From contig PBNO01000002.1 in the NCBI GenBank assembly GCA_002723155.1, positions 51,545 through 115,544 on the forward strand: DNA of 64,000 nt, written 5' to 3'. Position 1 is the stretch's first letter, and each line of letters starts with the position of its first letter. The notes under the pieces were generated by a model. It had not been told where the DNA came from, ran no database searches, and saw nothing but the letters and a program-made list of their open reading frames with translations. The position numbers and the translations under genes are program-made. This DNA is from Ponticaulis sp. GTDB lineage: Bacteria > Pseudomonadota > Alphaproteobacteria > Caulobacterales > Hyphomonadaceae. This document shows, one piece after another, positions 34,254 to 42,476 of the stretch.

Positions 34254-35299
34254 TTCGGAGGTGCCACCGTACTACGCTCGACGATCTCGATTGTCTGAAC
34301 CTGCAAATGCTTATCTGACAGGAACCGGACAGCCGGATCATCTTCGCGGATTTCAACATTAGAGATCAGCTTTACCGCAAGATTGGCCATGAGTGAAATC
34401 GGCTGGCGCACAGTGGTCAGGCCCGGAAACGCAATCCACGATATTTCAGAATCATCAAAGCCGGTTACGGACAGATCGTCCGGCACAACCATTCCGCGCC
34501 TGTTGGCTGTCGCCATAACGCCTGTTGCCATATCGTCATTGGCGCAGAAGATTGCGGTTGGCGGATCATCAAGATCGAGAAGTTTATTTGCCAGCTGCGC
34601 ACCCGACAGGAGCGAATAATCGCCCTCAATGTAGAGCTCAGGCATCAGCGGCAGATCATGATCGGTCAGGGCCAGATCAAACCCCATTTTACGCGCACGG
34701 CTCGCCGGGCATGAAGCAGGACCAGACATAAATGCGATCCGCTTATGGCCTTTCTCAATCAGATAGCGCGTCATCGCCCGCGCACCGCCGCGATCATCAA
34801 AACTGACCCGGCTGATATCTGGGCTGCCATCCATATCGCCCAACATGACGAGCTTGGTATTCAATTTAGAGAGGTGATCAATCAGCCCTGCCTGCTGCGT
34901 TTGCAGCGGCGGCACGATCAGACCATCCAGAGAGAGCACATTCAGGCGGGTGGTCGTCGTTTCACCGTCAAACGTGCCGTCCGGCAACTCATCAATGTCT
35001 TCCACGACGAGGTGATGCCCAAGCTGGCGGCTTGTACGCAGCGCCGAGACCAGAAGCTGGCTCAGATAGGCAGAGCTGGTATTGTGATACAAAAGCCCGA
35101 GCAAGAGCGACTGACCGCGCGCAAGGCTTCGCGCCATCGGGTTCGGGCGGTAATTCAGTTCGGCAATCGCGGCCTGAACACGCTCGCGCGTGTCCGGCTT
35201 CACAGACGCGGACAGGTTCAGCACACGCGAAACCGTCATCTGTGAAACGCCAGCCAGATCGGCTACGTCTTTGATTGTTATGGCGCGTCGTTTAGGCAC
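34250..35299 (-). CDS. LacI/GalR-family transcriptional regulator
   Basis: 349 residues. An N-terminal HTH and hinge (ITIKDVADLAGVSQMTVSRV, then a LNLSASVKPDTRERV segment) are followed by a periplasmic-binding-protein-like effector domain (VLSLDGLIVPPLQT, PTAIFCANDDMATGVM, VTGFDDSEISWIAFPGLTTV, RQPISLM). Start GTG 35299 follows GGGGGAG; the frame to 35347 is open but precedes the HTH. LacI regulators usually answer to sugars and sit beside catabolic genes. Here the only co-transcribed gene is the Kazal lipoprotein, with the spinster MFS beyond it. The effector is unknown. Confidence 0.93.
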   Translation of the reverse strand: MPKRRAITIKDVADLAGVSQMTVSRVLNLSASVKPDTRERVQAAIAELNYRPNPMARSLARGQSLLLGLLYHNTSSAYLSQLLVSALRTSRQLGHHLVVEDIDELPDGTFDGETTTTRLNVLSLDGLIVPPLQTQQAGLIDHLSKLNTKLVMLGDMDGSPDISRVSFDDRGGARAMTRYLIEKGHKRIAFMSGPASCPASRARKMGFDLALTDHDLPLMPELYIEGDYSLLSGAQLANKLLDLDDPPTAIFCANDDMATGVMATANRRGMVVPDDLSVTGFDDSEISWIAFPGLTTVRQPISLMANLAVKLISNVEIREDDPAVRFLSDKHLQVQTIEIVERSTVAPPK

Positions 35300-35371
35300 G
35301 CTCTCCCCCTGGCCATGTTGTCGCTGATACCCGCCCCGCGACAGCACGCCGATCCTTACTGCACAGCGTAT

Positions 35372-35402
35372 AGCCGCCGGTCAACAAGCCTGTCCGGCGG
35401 CT
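35372..35402. terminator. Hairpin downstream of the ferredoxin gene
   Basis: AGCCGCCGG-N13-CCGGCGGCT, 28 bases past the ferredoxin stop codon on the minus strand, with no clear T tract. A terminator without a U-run, or an operator near the LacI-type gene. Confidence 0.45.
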
Positions 35403-35429
35403 TACATAATAATCCTGTGAGCAAAAAGC

Positions 35430-35750
35430 CTAGTGCTGGCTTTCCGGGGTCGTGACCTTCATGCCTTCCAGCTCTGCACTTACAGAGATCTGACAAGAAA
35501 GGCGGGAGTTTTCCTGAACGCCGTCAGCGAAATCAAGCATGGATTGTTCCATAGCTTCCTGTTCGCCCGTTTTAGGCAGAAACTCAGGGTCCACATAAAC
35601 ATGGCATGTCGCGCACGCGCACGCGCCGCCACAGTCAGCATCAATGCCTGGAATATTGTTGCGTACTGCCGCTTCCATCACGCTCTCGCCAATATTGGCG
35701 TCGACTTCGCGCTCAGTACCTGAGTGGTCGGCATAGATGATTTTTACCAT
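35430..35750 (-). CDS. [2Fe-2S] ferredoxin, adrenodoxin/putidaredoxin type
   Basis: 106 residues. Cluster ligands: [13 protein letters not shown] gives C-x5-C-x2-C, with the fourth Cys in SRLSCQISV. Family marks [16 protein letters not shown] and the acidic interaction helix [16 protein letters not shown] are present. Such ferredoxins pass electrons from an FAD reductase to a cytochrome P450 or other oxygenase. The reductase gene lies 14 bases upstream on the same strand; no P450 is in the window. It could alternatively serve Fe-S assembly, but the hscBA context is absent. Confidence 0.94.
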   Translation of the reverse strand: MVKIIYADHSGTEREVDANIGESVMEAAVRNNIPGIDADCGGACACATCHVYVDPEFLPKTGEQEAMEQSMLDFADGVQENSRLSCQISVSAELEGMKVTTPESQH

Positions 35751-35764
35751 TGGGGTTTGCTCCT

Positions 35765-37012
35765 CTATTTCTGGCCAGCCATGGCTTCAGCCAGAATGTC
35801 CTTCATTGTTTTTGTCTGATCAACAACCAGTTCCGGTGAGATGTCAGCATTCGCGGCGATCAGCCTCTTTGCCGTCAGAAACTCTGCCGGAGCGTTAACA
35901 GCATCCACAGAGATCAACCGTCCAGAGCGGAAATAGAACACTGCGAAACTGTTTGTAGTTGGTTCGCCGCGAACAACGGCTTCGTCATAGTCCTGAGACA
36001 GACCTGCAATCTGCAGCTTCACGTCATACTGGTCAGACCAGAACCATGGAACGTCTTCAACCGGACGCTTGGCGTCCATGATATGCGCAGCGACGATCTT
36101 GCCCTGCTCGATGGCGTTATGAACGCTCTCAAGGCGTCCGTCGCGACCATAATGGACCAGTGGACGGTGCGCGCAGTCACCAATCGCGTAAACACTCGGG
36201 TCGTTCGTGCGTGCATCGCGGTCGACCAGAATACCATTCTTGCAGGCAATACCGGCTTCAGAGGCAATTTCTTCATTCGGCAGAATGCCGATGCCGACGA
36301 GCACCAGATCACATGGGATGACGTCACCGGACTTCAGAACACCGGCCGTAACCGCCCCGTCCTGCGTTTGCAGTTCAGCGAGCATAGCGCCCGTCTTGAT
36401 CGTAACGCCGTGGGTTTCGTGCAGTTTCTCGTAAAACTCGGACATAACCGGCGAGGTAACACGCGCCAGAACGCGGTCCGCCATCTCAAGCACAGTGACT
36501 TCCAGACCAAGTTCACGCGCTGCCGCAGCCGCTTCAAGGCCGATATAGCCTGCGCCAACAATCAGAAGGCGGCGACCTTCCTGAACATTCGGCTTCAGCA
36601 CATCAATGTCTGAAAGCGTACGCAGGTCGAACACGTTAGAGGATTCTGCACCCGGCAGCGGAAGCGCGCGCGGGCGAGACCCTGTCGCAATGATCAGTGT
36701 GTCATAGTCGAGTGTCTCACCATCGCTCAGCGCAACGGTTTTAGCGGCGCGATCAATCTTTTGCGCGCTGACGCCTGTCTGCAGCGTGATATTGCTGTCT
36801 TCATAGAATTGAAGCGGCTTCAGGAAGAGACGCTCCCGGTCGAGCTTGCCTTTCAGATAGGCTTTGGACAGCGGCGGACGCTGATATGGCGGCGCTGGTT
36901 CGTCACCAACCATGGTGATCGTACCCTCAAAACCGGCCTGACGCAGTGAGACGGCAGCCTGACCACCAGCCTGTCCAGCGCCAATAATGACGATCTTTTG
37001 ATCCGCAGACAT
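35765..37012 (-). CDS. NAD(P)H-dependent ferredoxin reductase (FAD), putidaredoxin-reductase type
   Basis: 415 residues. The FAD-binding Rossmann motif is [20 protein letters not shown], the NAD-binding one [20 protein letters not shown], then a second FAD motif [16 protein letters not shown]. The C-terminal interface domain contains [15 protein letters not shown]. It reduces the adjacent [2Fe-2S] ferredoxin with NADH. The two genes form a compact unit preceded by a perfect palindrome at 37041-37056. Their terminal oxygenase must be elsewhere in the genome. Confidence 0.93.
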   Translation of the reverse strand: MSADQKIVIIGAGQAGGQAAVSLRQAGFEGTITMVGDEPAPPYQRPPLSKAYLKGKLDRERLFLKPLQFYEDSNITLQTGVSAQKIDRAAKTVALSDGETLDYDTLIIATGSRPRALPLPGAESSNVFDLRTLSDIDVLKPNVQEGRRLLIVGAGYIGLEAAAAARELGLEVTVLEMADRVLARVTSPVMSEFYEKLHETHGVTIKTGAMLAELQTQDGAVTAGVLKSGDVIPCDLVLVGIGILPNEEIASEAGIACKNGILVDRDARTNDPSVYAIGDCAHRPLVHYGRDGRLESVHNAIEQGKIVAAHIMDAKRPVEDVPWFWSDQYDVKLQIAGLSQDYDEAVVRGEPTTNSFAVFYFRSGRLISVDAVNAPAEFLTAKRLIAANADISPELVVDQTKTMKDILAEAMAGQK

Positions 37013-37040
37013 TTTCCAACCCTATACTTCACCGCGATTT

Positions 37041-37056
37041 ATGACGCCTGCGTCAT
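37041..37056. promoter_or_regulatory. Perfect palindrome in the ferredoxin reductase/tsaE divergent region
   Basis: ATGACGC-CT-GCGTCAT followed by seven T. It lies 29 bases upstream of the reductase start and 50 bases before tsaE. The half-site TGACGC is the one found in the ompW palindrome. A TetR-type operator is the simplest reading. The T tract also allows a small plus-strand terminator, although no gene needs one there. Confidence 0.5.
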
Positions 37057-37105
37057 TTTTTTGCAAGTGCTTGATTGCCTTTTATCTTCACCCTAATCAG
37101 ATCAG

Positions 37106-37579
37106 ATGCGACAGAACCCTGATATTGAAATTTCCCTCGTCGGGGAAGAAGCCACCATCGATTTGGGGGCAAAGCTCGCATTGAATTTACGAGCGGGTGA
37201 TTGCATTTCGCTAATTGGCGACCTTGGCGCGGGTAAAACCACCCTGTCTCGCGGGTTGATTCAGGCGATTCTGGGCGCTGATACCGAAGTGCCCAGCCCG
37301 ACCTACACCATCGTTCAGACCTACGAAACAGACCCTGCGCCGATCTGGCATTTCGATCTCTACCGGATCGAAAGCCCTCACGAACTGATCGAGCTGGGGT
37401 TTGAAGACGCAGAAGACGACATCATGGTCATTGAATGGCCTGAAAACGCAGGCAGCCTTCTACCGTCACAGCGACTCATCGTAGAGCTGATTTTCACGGA
37501 TAACGGGCGGTCTGCCCGCCTGACCGGCACCACGCCAGAATGGAAGCAAAGACTGAATGACATCTTCGACCGGAGCTGA
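37106..37579 (+). CDS. tsaE: tRNA threonylcarbamoyladenosine biosynthesis ATPase TsaE
   Basis: 157-residue ATPase needed with TsaB, TsaC and TsaD for t6A at position 37 of ANN-decoding tRNAs. The Walker A motif is GDLGAGKTTLSRGL, the Walker B-like region HFDLYRIESPHELIELGFED, and the terminal VIEWPENAG is the family signature. No strong ribosome-binding site precedes the ATG. It overlaps the next gene by 23 bases. The pairing with amgK-murU is conserved in alphaproteobacteria. Confidence 0.95.
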   Translation: MRQNPDIEISLVGEEATIDLGAKLALNLRAGDCISLIGDLGAGKTTLSRGLIQAILGADTEVPSPTYTIVQTYETDPAPIWHFDLYRIESPHELIELGFEDAEDDIMVIEWPENAGSLLPSQRLIVELIFTDNGRSARLTGTTPEWKQRLNDIFDRS

Positions 37580-38654
37580 CCGCGACGCGGCCATTAAAGC
37601 GTTTCTGGCAGAAGCCGGATGGGGCGGTGCCGAGCGTCGCTCGCTGGGTGAAGATGCGTCCACGCGCCGATATGAGCGCGTCTATCAGGGAAGCGATGTC
37701 GCCGTTCTTATGGACGCCCCGCCCGCCGCCGAAGGCAAACCGTGCGGGCCTGATGCGAGCGCCCAGGAGCGTATCCTGGCAGGCTGGAATGGCCGGACAC
37801 GTCTCGCTGCCTGTCGCGTGGATGCCTTTGTCGGCGTTGGCGAGCATTTGCGCTCACTTGGGCTGTCAGCGCCTGAAGTCATCGCTTTTGACGTGGAACA
37901 AGGCTTTGCGCTCCTCGAAGACCTTGGCGACACGATCTACAAAATCGAGATCGAAAATGGTGCCAGCGAGCGCGAGCTTTATCTCGCCGCCACCGCTGCG
38001 CTGGCGCATGTCCATAATGCACCGGCACCGGAAATCGTCAGCGCTGCTGAATGGCGCTGGCCAATCTTGGAATACGACACACTGGCACTGACCACGGGCG
38101 CAGACCTCTTCCCGAAATGGTATCCTGCCTATGATGAAGGCGTGAAGTTTTCTGGCAGCCTGCAGCTGGAATTTGACGGCATCATCCGTGCACTGAGCGA
38201 CCATCTGGCGAGCCTGCCGCAAGTCCTCATGCTGCGCGACTACCATGCTGAAAACCTTCTCTGGCTTCCGGAACGCGACGGACTGAAGAAGGTCGGCATG
38301 CTCGATTATCAGGACGCGGTTCGCGGCCCTGCGGCGTGGGATCTCGCCATGTTCATTCAGGATGCCCGCCGCGATGTGTCACCGGCTGTCGCCCGCGAAG
38401 TGTTTCGCGGCTATCTGGCGCTTACCGGCAATGAAGAAGAAAGCTTCAAACGCGATTTCGATATTGCAGGGGCCATCAACGCGCTTCGCATTATCGGCGT
38501 GTTTGCCCGCCTCGTTCGCCGCGACAACAAGCCGAAATATGAAGCCTTTCTGCCGCGCGAATGGGGGCATCTGAAATCCAGCCTTCAAAATCCTGCCCTG
38601 AAAGATTTGAAGCGCGTCCTTGAGATCGCTGCGCCGCAGCTGAAAGACGCCTGA
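37557..38654 (+). CDS. amgK: N-acetylmuramate/N-acetylglucosamine anomeric kinase
   Basis: 365 residues of the aminoglycoside-phosphotransferase (APH) kinase-like family. The catalytic motif is LMLRDYHAENLLWLP (HxDxxxxN variant with RDYHxxN), followed by the metal-binding VGMLDYQDAVRGPAAWDLA. LLEDLGDTIY lies in the hinge. Position directly before a MurU-type nucleotidyltransferase identifies it as AmgK, which phosphorylates MurNAc/GlcNAc at C1 in peptidoglycan recycling. Overlaps tsaE; stop TGA is one base from the murU ATG. Confidence 0.88.
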   Translation: MTSSTGADRDAAIKAFLAEAGWGGAERRSLGEDASTRRYERVYQGSDVAVLMDAPPAAEGKPCGPDASAQERILAGWNGRTRLAACRVDAFVGVGEHLRSLGLSAPEVIAFDVEQGFALLEDLGDTIYKIEIENGASERELYLAATAALAHVHNAPAPEIVSAAEWRWPILEYDTLALTTGADLFPKWYPAYDEGVKFSGSLQLEFDGIIRALSDHLASLPQVLMLRDYHAENLLWLPERDGLKKVGMLDYQDAVRGPAAWDLAMFIQDARRDVSPAVAREVFRGYLALTGNEEESFKRDFDIAGAINALRIIGVFARLVRRDNKPKYEAFLPREWGHLKSSLQNPALKDLKRVLEIAAPQLKDA

Positions 38655-38655
38655 T

Positions 38656-39381
38656 ATGGGACAACCTGTTCGCACCGCCATGTTTCTTGCTGCGGGTCTT
38701 GGTACGCGCATGCGCCCGCTCTCGAACGAGACGCCAAAGCCGCTGATCAAAGTCGCAGGCAAAGCGCTGATGGATTACTATCTTGATCAGGCTGTTGAGG
38801 CTGGCGTCGAGTGCGTCGTGGTGAATGTGCACTGGCTGCCCGAGCAGGTCGAAGCGCACATGGCGGCCCGCACCGATGTTGAAGTCCTCCTGTCTGATGA
38901 ACGTGAGGAACTTCTGGAAACGGGCGGCGCCATCGTTAAAGCGCGGAAGCTGCTCGGCGATGATCCAATCTTCATGGTGAACACAGACGCGTTCTTTGCG
39001 AGCGGCGACGGAAATCCGTTTGCCGCGCTGGCCGCCGCTTATGATCCGATACGCATGGATGACCTGCTTCTGCTGGCAGACCGCACAACCAGTATTGGAT
39101 TTCCGGGCCCCGGTGATTTCTATCTGAATAACGACGGCCAGTTGGAGCGCCGCGGCGAGCGCGAAACTGCGCCATGGGCCTATGCTGGCGCGCGCATCAC
39201 AAAGGCCAGCCTGTATGACGGCGAGGCCCTTCGTCCGTTCTCGGCCAATATTATCTGGAATAGAATCCTCACAGAAAATCGCCTCTTCGGCCTACCCTTC
39301 AAAGGTCAATGGATGCATGTTGGTGAGCCGGCCACCATTCAGGAGGTTGAGGACTGGATGAGGACGCACCCGACAGCATGA
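38656..39381 (+). CDS. murU: N-acetylmuramate alpha-1-phosphate uridylyltransferase
   Basis: 241-residue nucleotidyltransferase. The N-terminal NTP-binding loop is AAGLGTRMRPLSNETPKPLI with the Lys in KPLIKVAGKALMDYYLD; MVNTDAFF is the Mg2+-binding motif. With AmgK it converts MurNAc-1-P to UDP-MurNAc, a recycling bypass of de novo UDP-MurNAc synthesis and so of the fosfomycin target MurA. Stop TGA overlaps the addB ATG. Confidence 0.9.
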   Translation: MGQPVRTAMFLAAGLGTRMRPLSNETPKPLIKVAGKALMDYYLDQAVEAGVECVVVNVHWLPEQVEAHMAARTDVEVLLSDEREELLETGGAIVKARKLLGDDPIFMVNTDAFFASGDGNPFAALAAAYDPIRMDDLLLLADRTTSIGFPGPGDFYLNNDGQLERRGERETAPWAYAGARITKASLYDGEALRPFSANIIWNRILTENRLFGLPFKGQWMHVGEPATIQEVEDWMRTHPTA

Positions 39382-42300
39382 CATCACATCTCTCAGACGC
39401 GCTTTTTGGTGATACCCGCGTATTCACCCTGCCTGCGGGGGCAGACTTTCTGGGAGACCTCGCAAAAACGCTGATTGATGTGACCGGTGCGCGCGAGCAT
39501 CCCGAACAGCTTTCAGATGCGCTTGTCTTTGTGCCAAACCGGCGGTCGGCACGTGCGCTCGCCGCACGTCTGTTTTCTGAACTAAACTCACCCGGTTTTC
39601 TTCCGCCGGACATCCGCCCGCTTGGCGATGCAGGTGATAACGACCCTGCCCTTCTCGGTGAACTTACCGACGTGGATGTACGCCCGCCAATGCCCAAAGG
39701 CTCCCGCCTTGGCGCGCTGACGCTGCTGGTCAATCAGTGGCATGACGCGCGCGGCGACCACATCACGCTCGCCTCAGCCATGTCCGTTGCGCGCGATCTC
39801 GCTCGCCTTCTGGATCAGGCCGCACTTGCCGGTGATGTTCGCTGGGAAGAGCTTCCAAATCAGGTCGAGAATGCAGAGCTTGCGAAGCACTGGGAAATCT
39901 CGGTCGAGTTCCTCTCCATTCTGACGTCTGTCTGGCCCGATTTTCTGGAAGAGAAAGGCTTCTCTGACAGTAATGCGCGCGACCGTATGGCGGCAGAAGC
40001 GCTCTGCCAGCGCTGGGAACGCGAGCCGCCTAACTCTCCGGTTATCGTCGCTGGCTCCACCGGTTCCAGCCCGTCCACACGACTTTTAATGGCCGCAGCG
40101 ATGAAACTGCCGCGAGGGGCCGTCCTTTTTCCAGGCCTCGAACACGACGTCGATGCCCAGACATGGCATGCCATCTCCAATGCGCCGAGCCACCCGCAAT
40201 TTGCCTTTGCTGAAACACTGTCTGCTCTGCAGAGCCATCCGGATATGGTCCGCCTCTGGCCGGGCTATACCGAACGCCCTGCCCTTCAGCCGCGTCGCCA
40301 GATCATTCAGGAATCGCTTGCGCCTGCTGACACGACAGCCGACTGGGTGACCCGCCTTAAACAACGCGCAGCGCCAGCTTCACCGCAAAGCCTCACCACG
40401 AATGGCCTGAAAGGTCTCTCGCTTATTGAGGCAGCGAGTGAAGCTGAAGAAGCAAACGCAATCGCCCTGTTGATGCGAGAGGTTCTGGAGACGCCGGAAC
40501 GCACAGCCGCGCTGGTCACTCCTGACGCCACGCTGGCACGCCGCGTTTCGTCGCTTATGGAGCGCTGGGATGTGCATGTCTCGCCATCAGCGGGCTGGCC
40601 CATCCTGCAAACACGCGCAGGCCGGTTTATGATTGCCGCGCTCGACTGGGCGCTTGATCCCGGCGGTCCACTGGCGCTTGCGCGCCTTCTCAAACATGAG
40701 CTGACCGTCCTCTCTGACGACACAGCACGCGACGCGTCTATCTCTGCATTGGAGCGCGGGCTTCTGCGTGATCTGCGCAGCTGGAAAAGCCTGTCAGAGC
40801 TTGGCGACAAAGCCGTCTCGCAGGCCGAGCGCGCAAAGCAAAAGCCAAAGCATGCTCTGGTGACCGAAGACGAGTACGACCTCGCAAACCACCTGATCGA
40901 AGACCTGTGCACGCGTGCTGAAGGCAAGATCGAACCGATCCTCGAAATGATCGAGGACAAATTCGAGCTTCGCGCCTTCATTGAAGCCTTTGCCGAGCTT
41001 TGTGACACACTTACGCGCCATCCGGACGATGAAGGCCCGTCTCTCCTCTGGTCTGGCCAGGACGGCTCGAGCCTTGCCCGCTTCCTTGAAGAGATAGCCC
41101 AGATGGGCGACTTCCTGCCGCCAATCGAACAGGATGATCTGCGTCCTCTGATCACCCAGCTGGCGGGCGACCTACGCGTGGTGGACGATCTGCCATCCCA
41201 TCCGCGGCTCAACATTTGGGGCCCTTTGGAAGCGCGTCTGCAGAGCTGTGATCTGATGATCCTTGCAAGCCTCAATGAAGGCTCGTGGCCAGAAGCGCCG
41301 AGTACGGACGGTTTCCTGCCGCGTAACTTCAGAGCCAATATCGGTCTGCCTGACACCGAAGCCCGCGTTGGCCTCGCCGCGCACGACTTTGCCCAGCTTG
41401 CCTGTTCTCCGGAAGTGGTTCTGACGCGCTCGGAACGCGTGGATGACAAGCCCGCCGTCGCCTCGCGCTGGCTCTGGCGACTACGCATTCTGGCAAGCGG
41501 CGCGCTTGAAAGCCTTGAGGAAACAGACGCCCTTCTGCACGCGCCAACCGCTCACATTCTGGATTGGGTGGCCCATCAGCACGACGCCAAGGATGCCCCA
41601 GCCGTCACCTCTCCGGCACCCAAGCCGCCTGCCGACAAACGCACAGACACAATCAGCGTAACGGAAGTCGAAACGTTGATCCGCGATCCATACGGATTCT
41701 ACGCGAAGAACCTGCTCGCGCTTGAACCGCTGGAGCAAATCGATCCGGACCTCAGCCCGATGTCGATTGGTATCGCCATGCACAAAGCGCTTGAGAGATT
41801 CGACACTCTGAAAGCGCCTTATGTGACCGTAGACAGCATGGTTGCCAGCTTCGGAGACGAACTTACCGCCGTTGGCGCGGATGACCTCTTCATCGCCGAG
41901 CGGGAAATACTCTGGCAAAAGGCTGCAAATGAGTATCTGGACTGGATGCGAAGCCGTGATGAGATCGTCGCCACGCGCAATATGGAAGTGAATTACTCAG
42001 TCGATCTCACCGTCAAAGGTCGCAGCGTTTACATGTCCGGCCGGGCAGACATGGTTGAAACCCTGCAGGACGGGAAGATCACCATCACCGACTTTAAAAC
42101 CGGTAGTCCGCCGTCGGCAGCGCAGGTTGCATCCGGTCTCGCCCCTCAGCTTCCATTACTGGCAGCGATGGCACGCATCAACGAAGATGACGCCAAACCG
42201 AAAGGTGAACCTACGGACCTGTTCTATGTCGGCTTCGGGTCCAGGAATGGCGTGACACAGATCGCAGACAGAAAGGGCAAACGCCCAATCCCTGAGCTGG

Positions 42301-42476
42301 TGGATGATGCCTTTGCTGGTCTGAAAGATTTGCTTTCTGTCTTTGCCGATCCGGACACGCCTTATCTGTCTGGCCCGCGCATCCAGTTCCTCTCAAAATA
42401 TAGCGATTATGATGGTCTCTCGCGCAAAGCCGAATGGGCTGACCCCGGCCATGAAGGCATGGAGGACGCACGATGA
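39378..42476 (+). CDS. addB: Double-strand break repair protein AddB (alphaproteobacterial type)
   Basis: 1032-residue subunit of the AddAB helicase-nuclease that processes double-strand breaks for RecA loading. N-terminal inactivated helicase-like part (LVFVPNRRSARALAARLFS), middle region with LLARLL-like helicase remnants, and a C-terminal PD-(D/E)xK nuclease domain (AMHKALERF ... ITITDFKTGSPPSAAQ). Overlaps both neighbours by four bases (ATGA), so murU-addB-addA are translationally coupled. Confidence 0.95.
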   Translation: MTSHLSDALFGDTRVFTLPAGADFLGDLAKTLIDVTGAREHPEQLSDALVFVPNRRSARALAARLFSELNSPGFLPPDIRPLGDAGDNDPALLGELTDVDVRPPMPKGSRLGALTLLVNQWHDARGDHITLASAMSVARDLARLLDQAALAGDVRWEELPNQVENAELAKHWEISVEFLSILTSVWPDFLEEKGFSDSNARDRMAAEALCQRWEREPPNSPVIVAGSTGSSPSTRLLMAAAMKLPRGAVLFPGLEHDVDAQTWHAISNAPSHPQFAFAETLSALQSHPDMVRLWPGYTERPALQPRRQIIQESLAPADTTADWVTRLKQRAAPASPQSLTTNGLKGLSLIEAASEAEEANAIALLMREVLETPERTAALVTPDATLARRVSSLMERWDVHVSPSAGWPILQTRAGRFMIAALDWALDPGGPLALARLLKHELTVLSDDTARDASISALERGLLRDLRSWKSLSELGDKAVSQAERAKQKPKHALVTEDEYDLANHLIEDLCTRAEGKIEPILEMIEDKFELRAFIEAFAELCDTLTRHPDDEGPSLLWSGQDGSSLARFLEEIAQMGDFLPPIEQDDLRPLITQLAGDLRVVDDLPSHPRLNIWGPLEARLQSCDLMILASLNEGSWPEAPSTDGFLPRNFRANIGLPDTEARVGLAAHDFAQLACSPEVVLTRSERVDDKPAVASRWLWRLRILASGALESLEETDALLHAPTAHILDWVAHQHDAKDAPAVTSPAPKPPADKRTDTISVTEVETLIRDPYGFYAKNLLALEPLEQIDPDLSPMSIGIAMHKALERFDTLKAPYVTVDSMVASFGDELTAVGADDLFIAEREILWQKAANEYLDWMRSRDEIVATRNMEVNYSVDLTVKGRSVYMSGRADMVETLQDGKITITDFKTGSPPSAAQVASGLAPQLPLLAAMARINEDDAKPKGEPTDLFYVGFGSRNGVTQIADRKGKRPIPELVDDAFAGLKDLLSVFADPDTPYLSGPRIQFLSKYSDYDGLSRKAEWADPGHEGMEDAR

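Noticed and set aside
40307-41488. 393-codon antisense ORF within addB
   Set aside because: Arg/Ser-rich shadow typical of reverse frames in moderately GC-rich genes; addB is certain.
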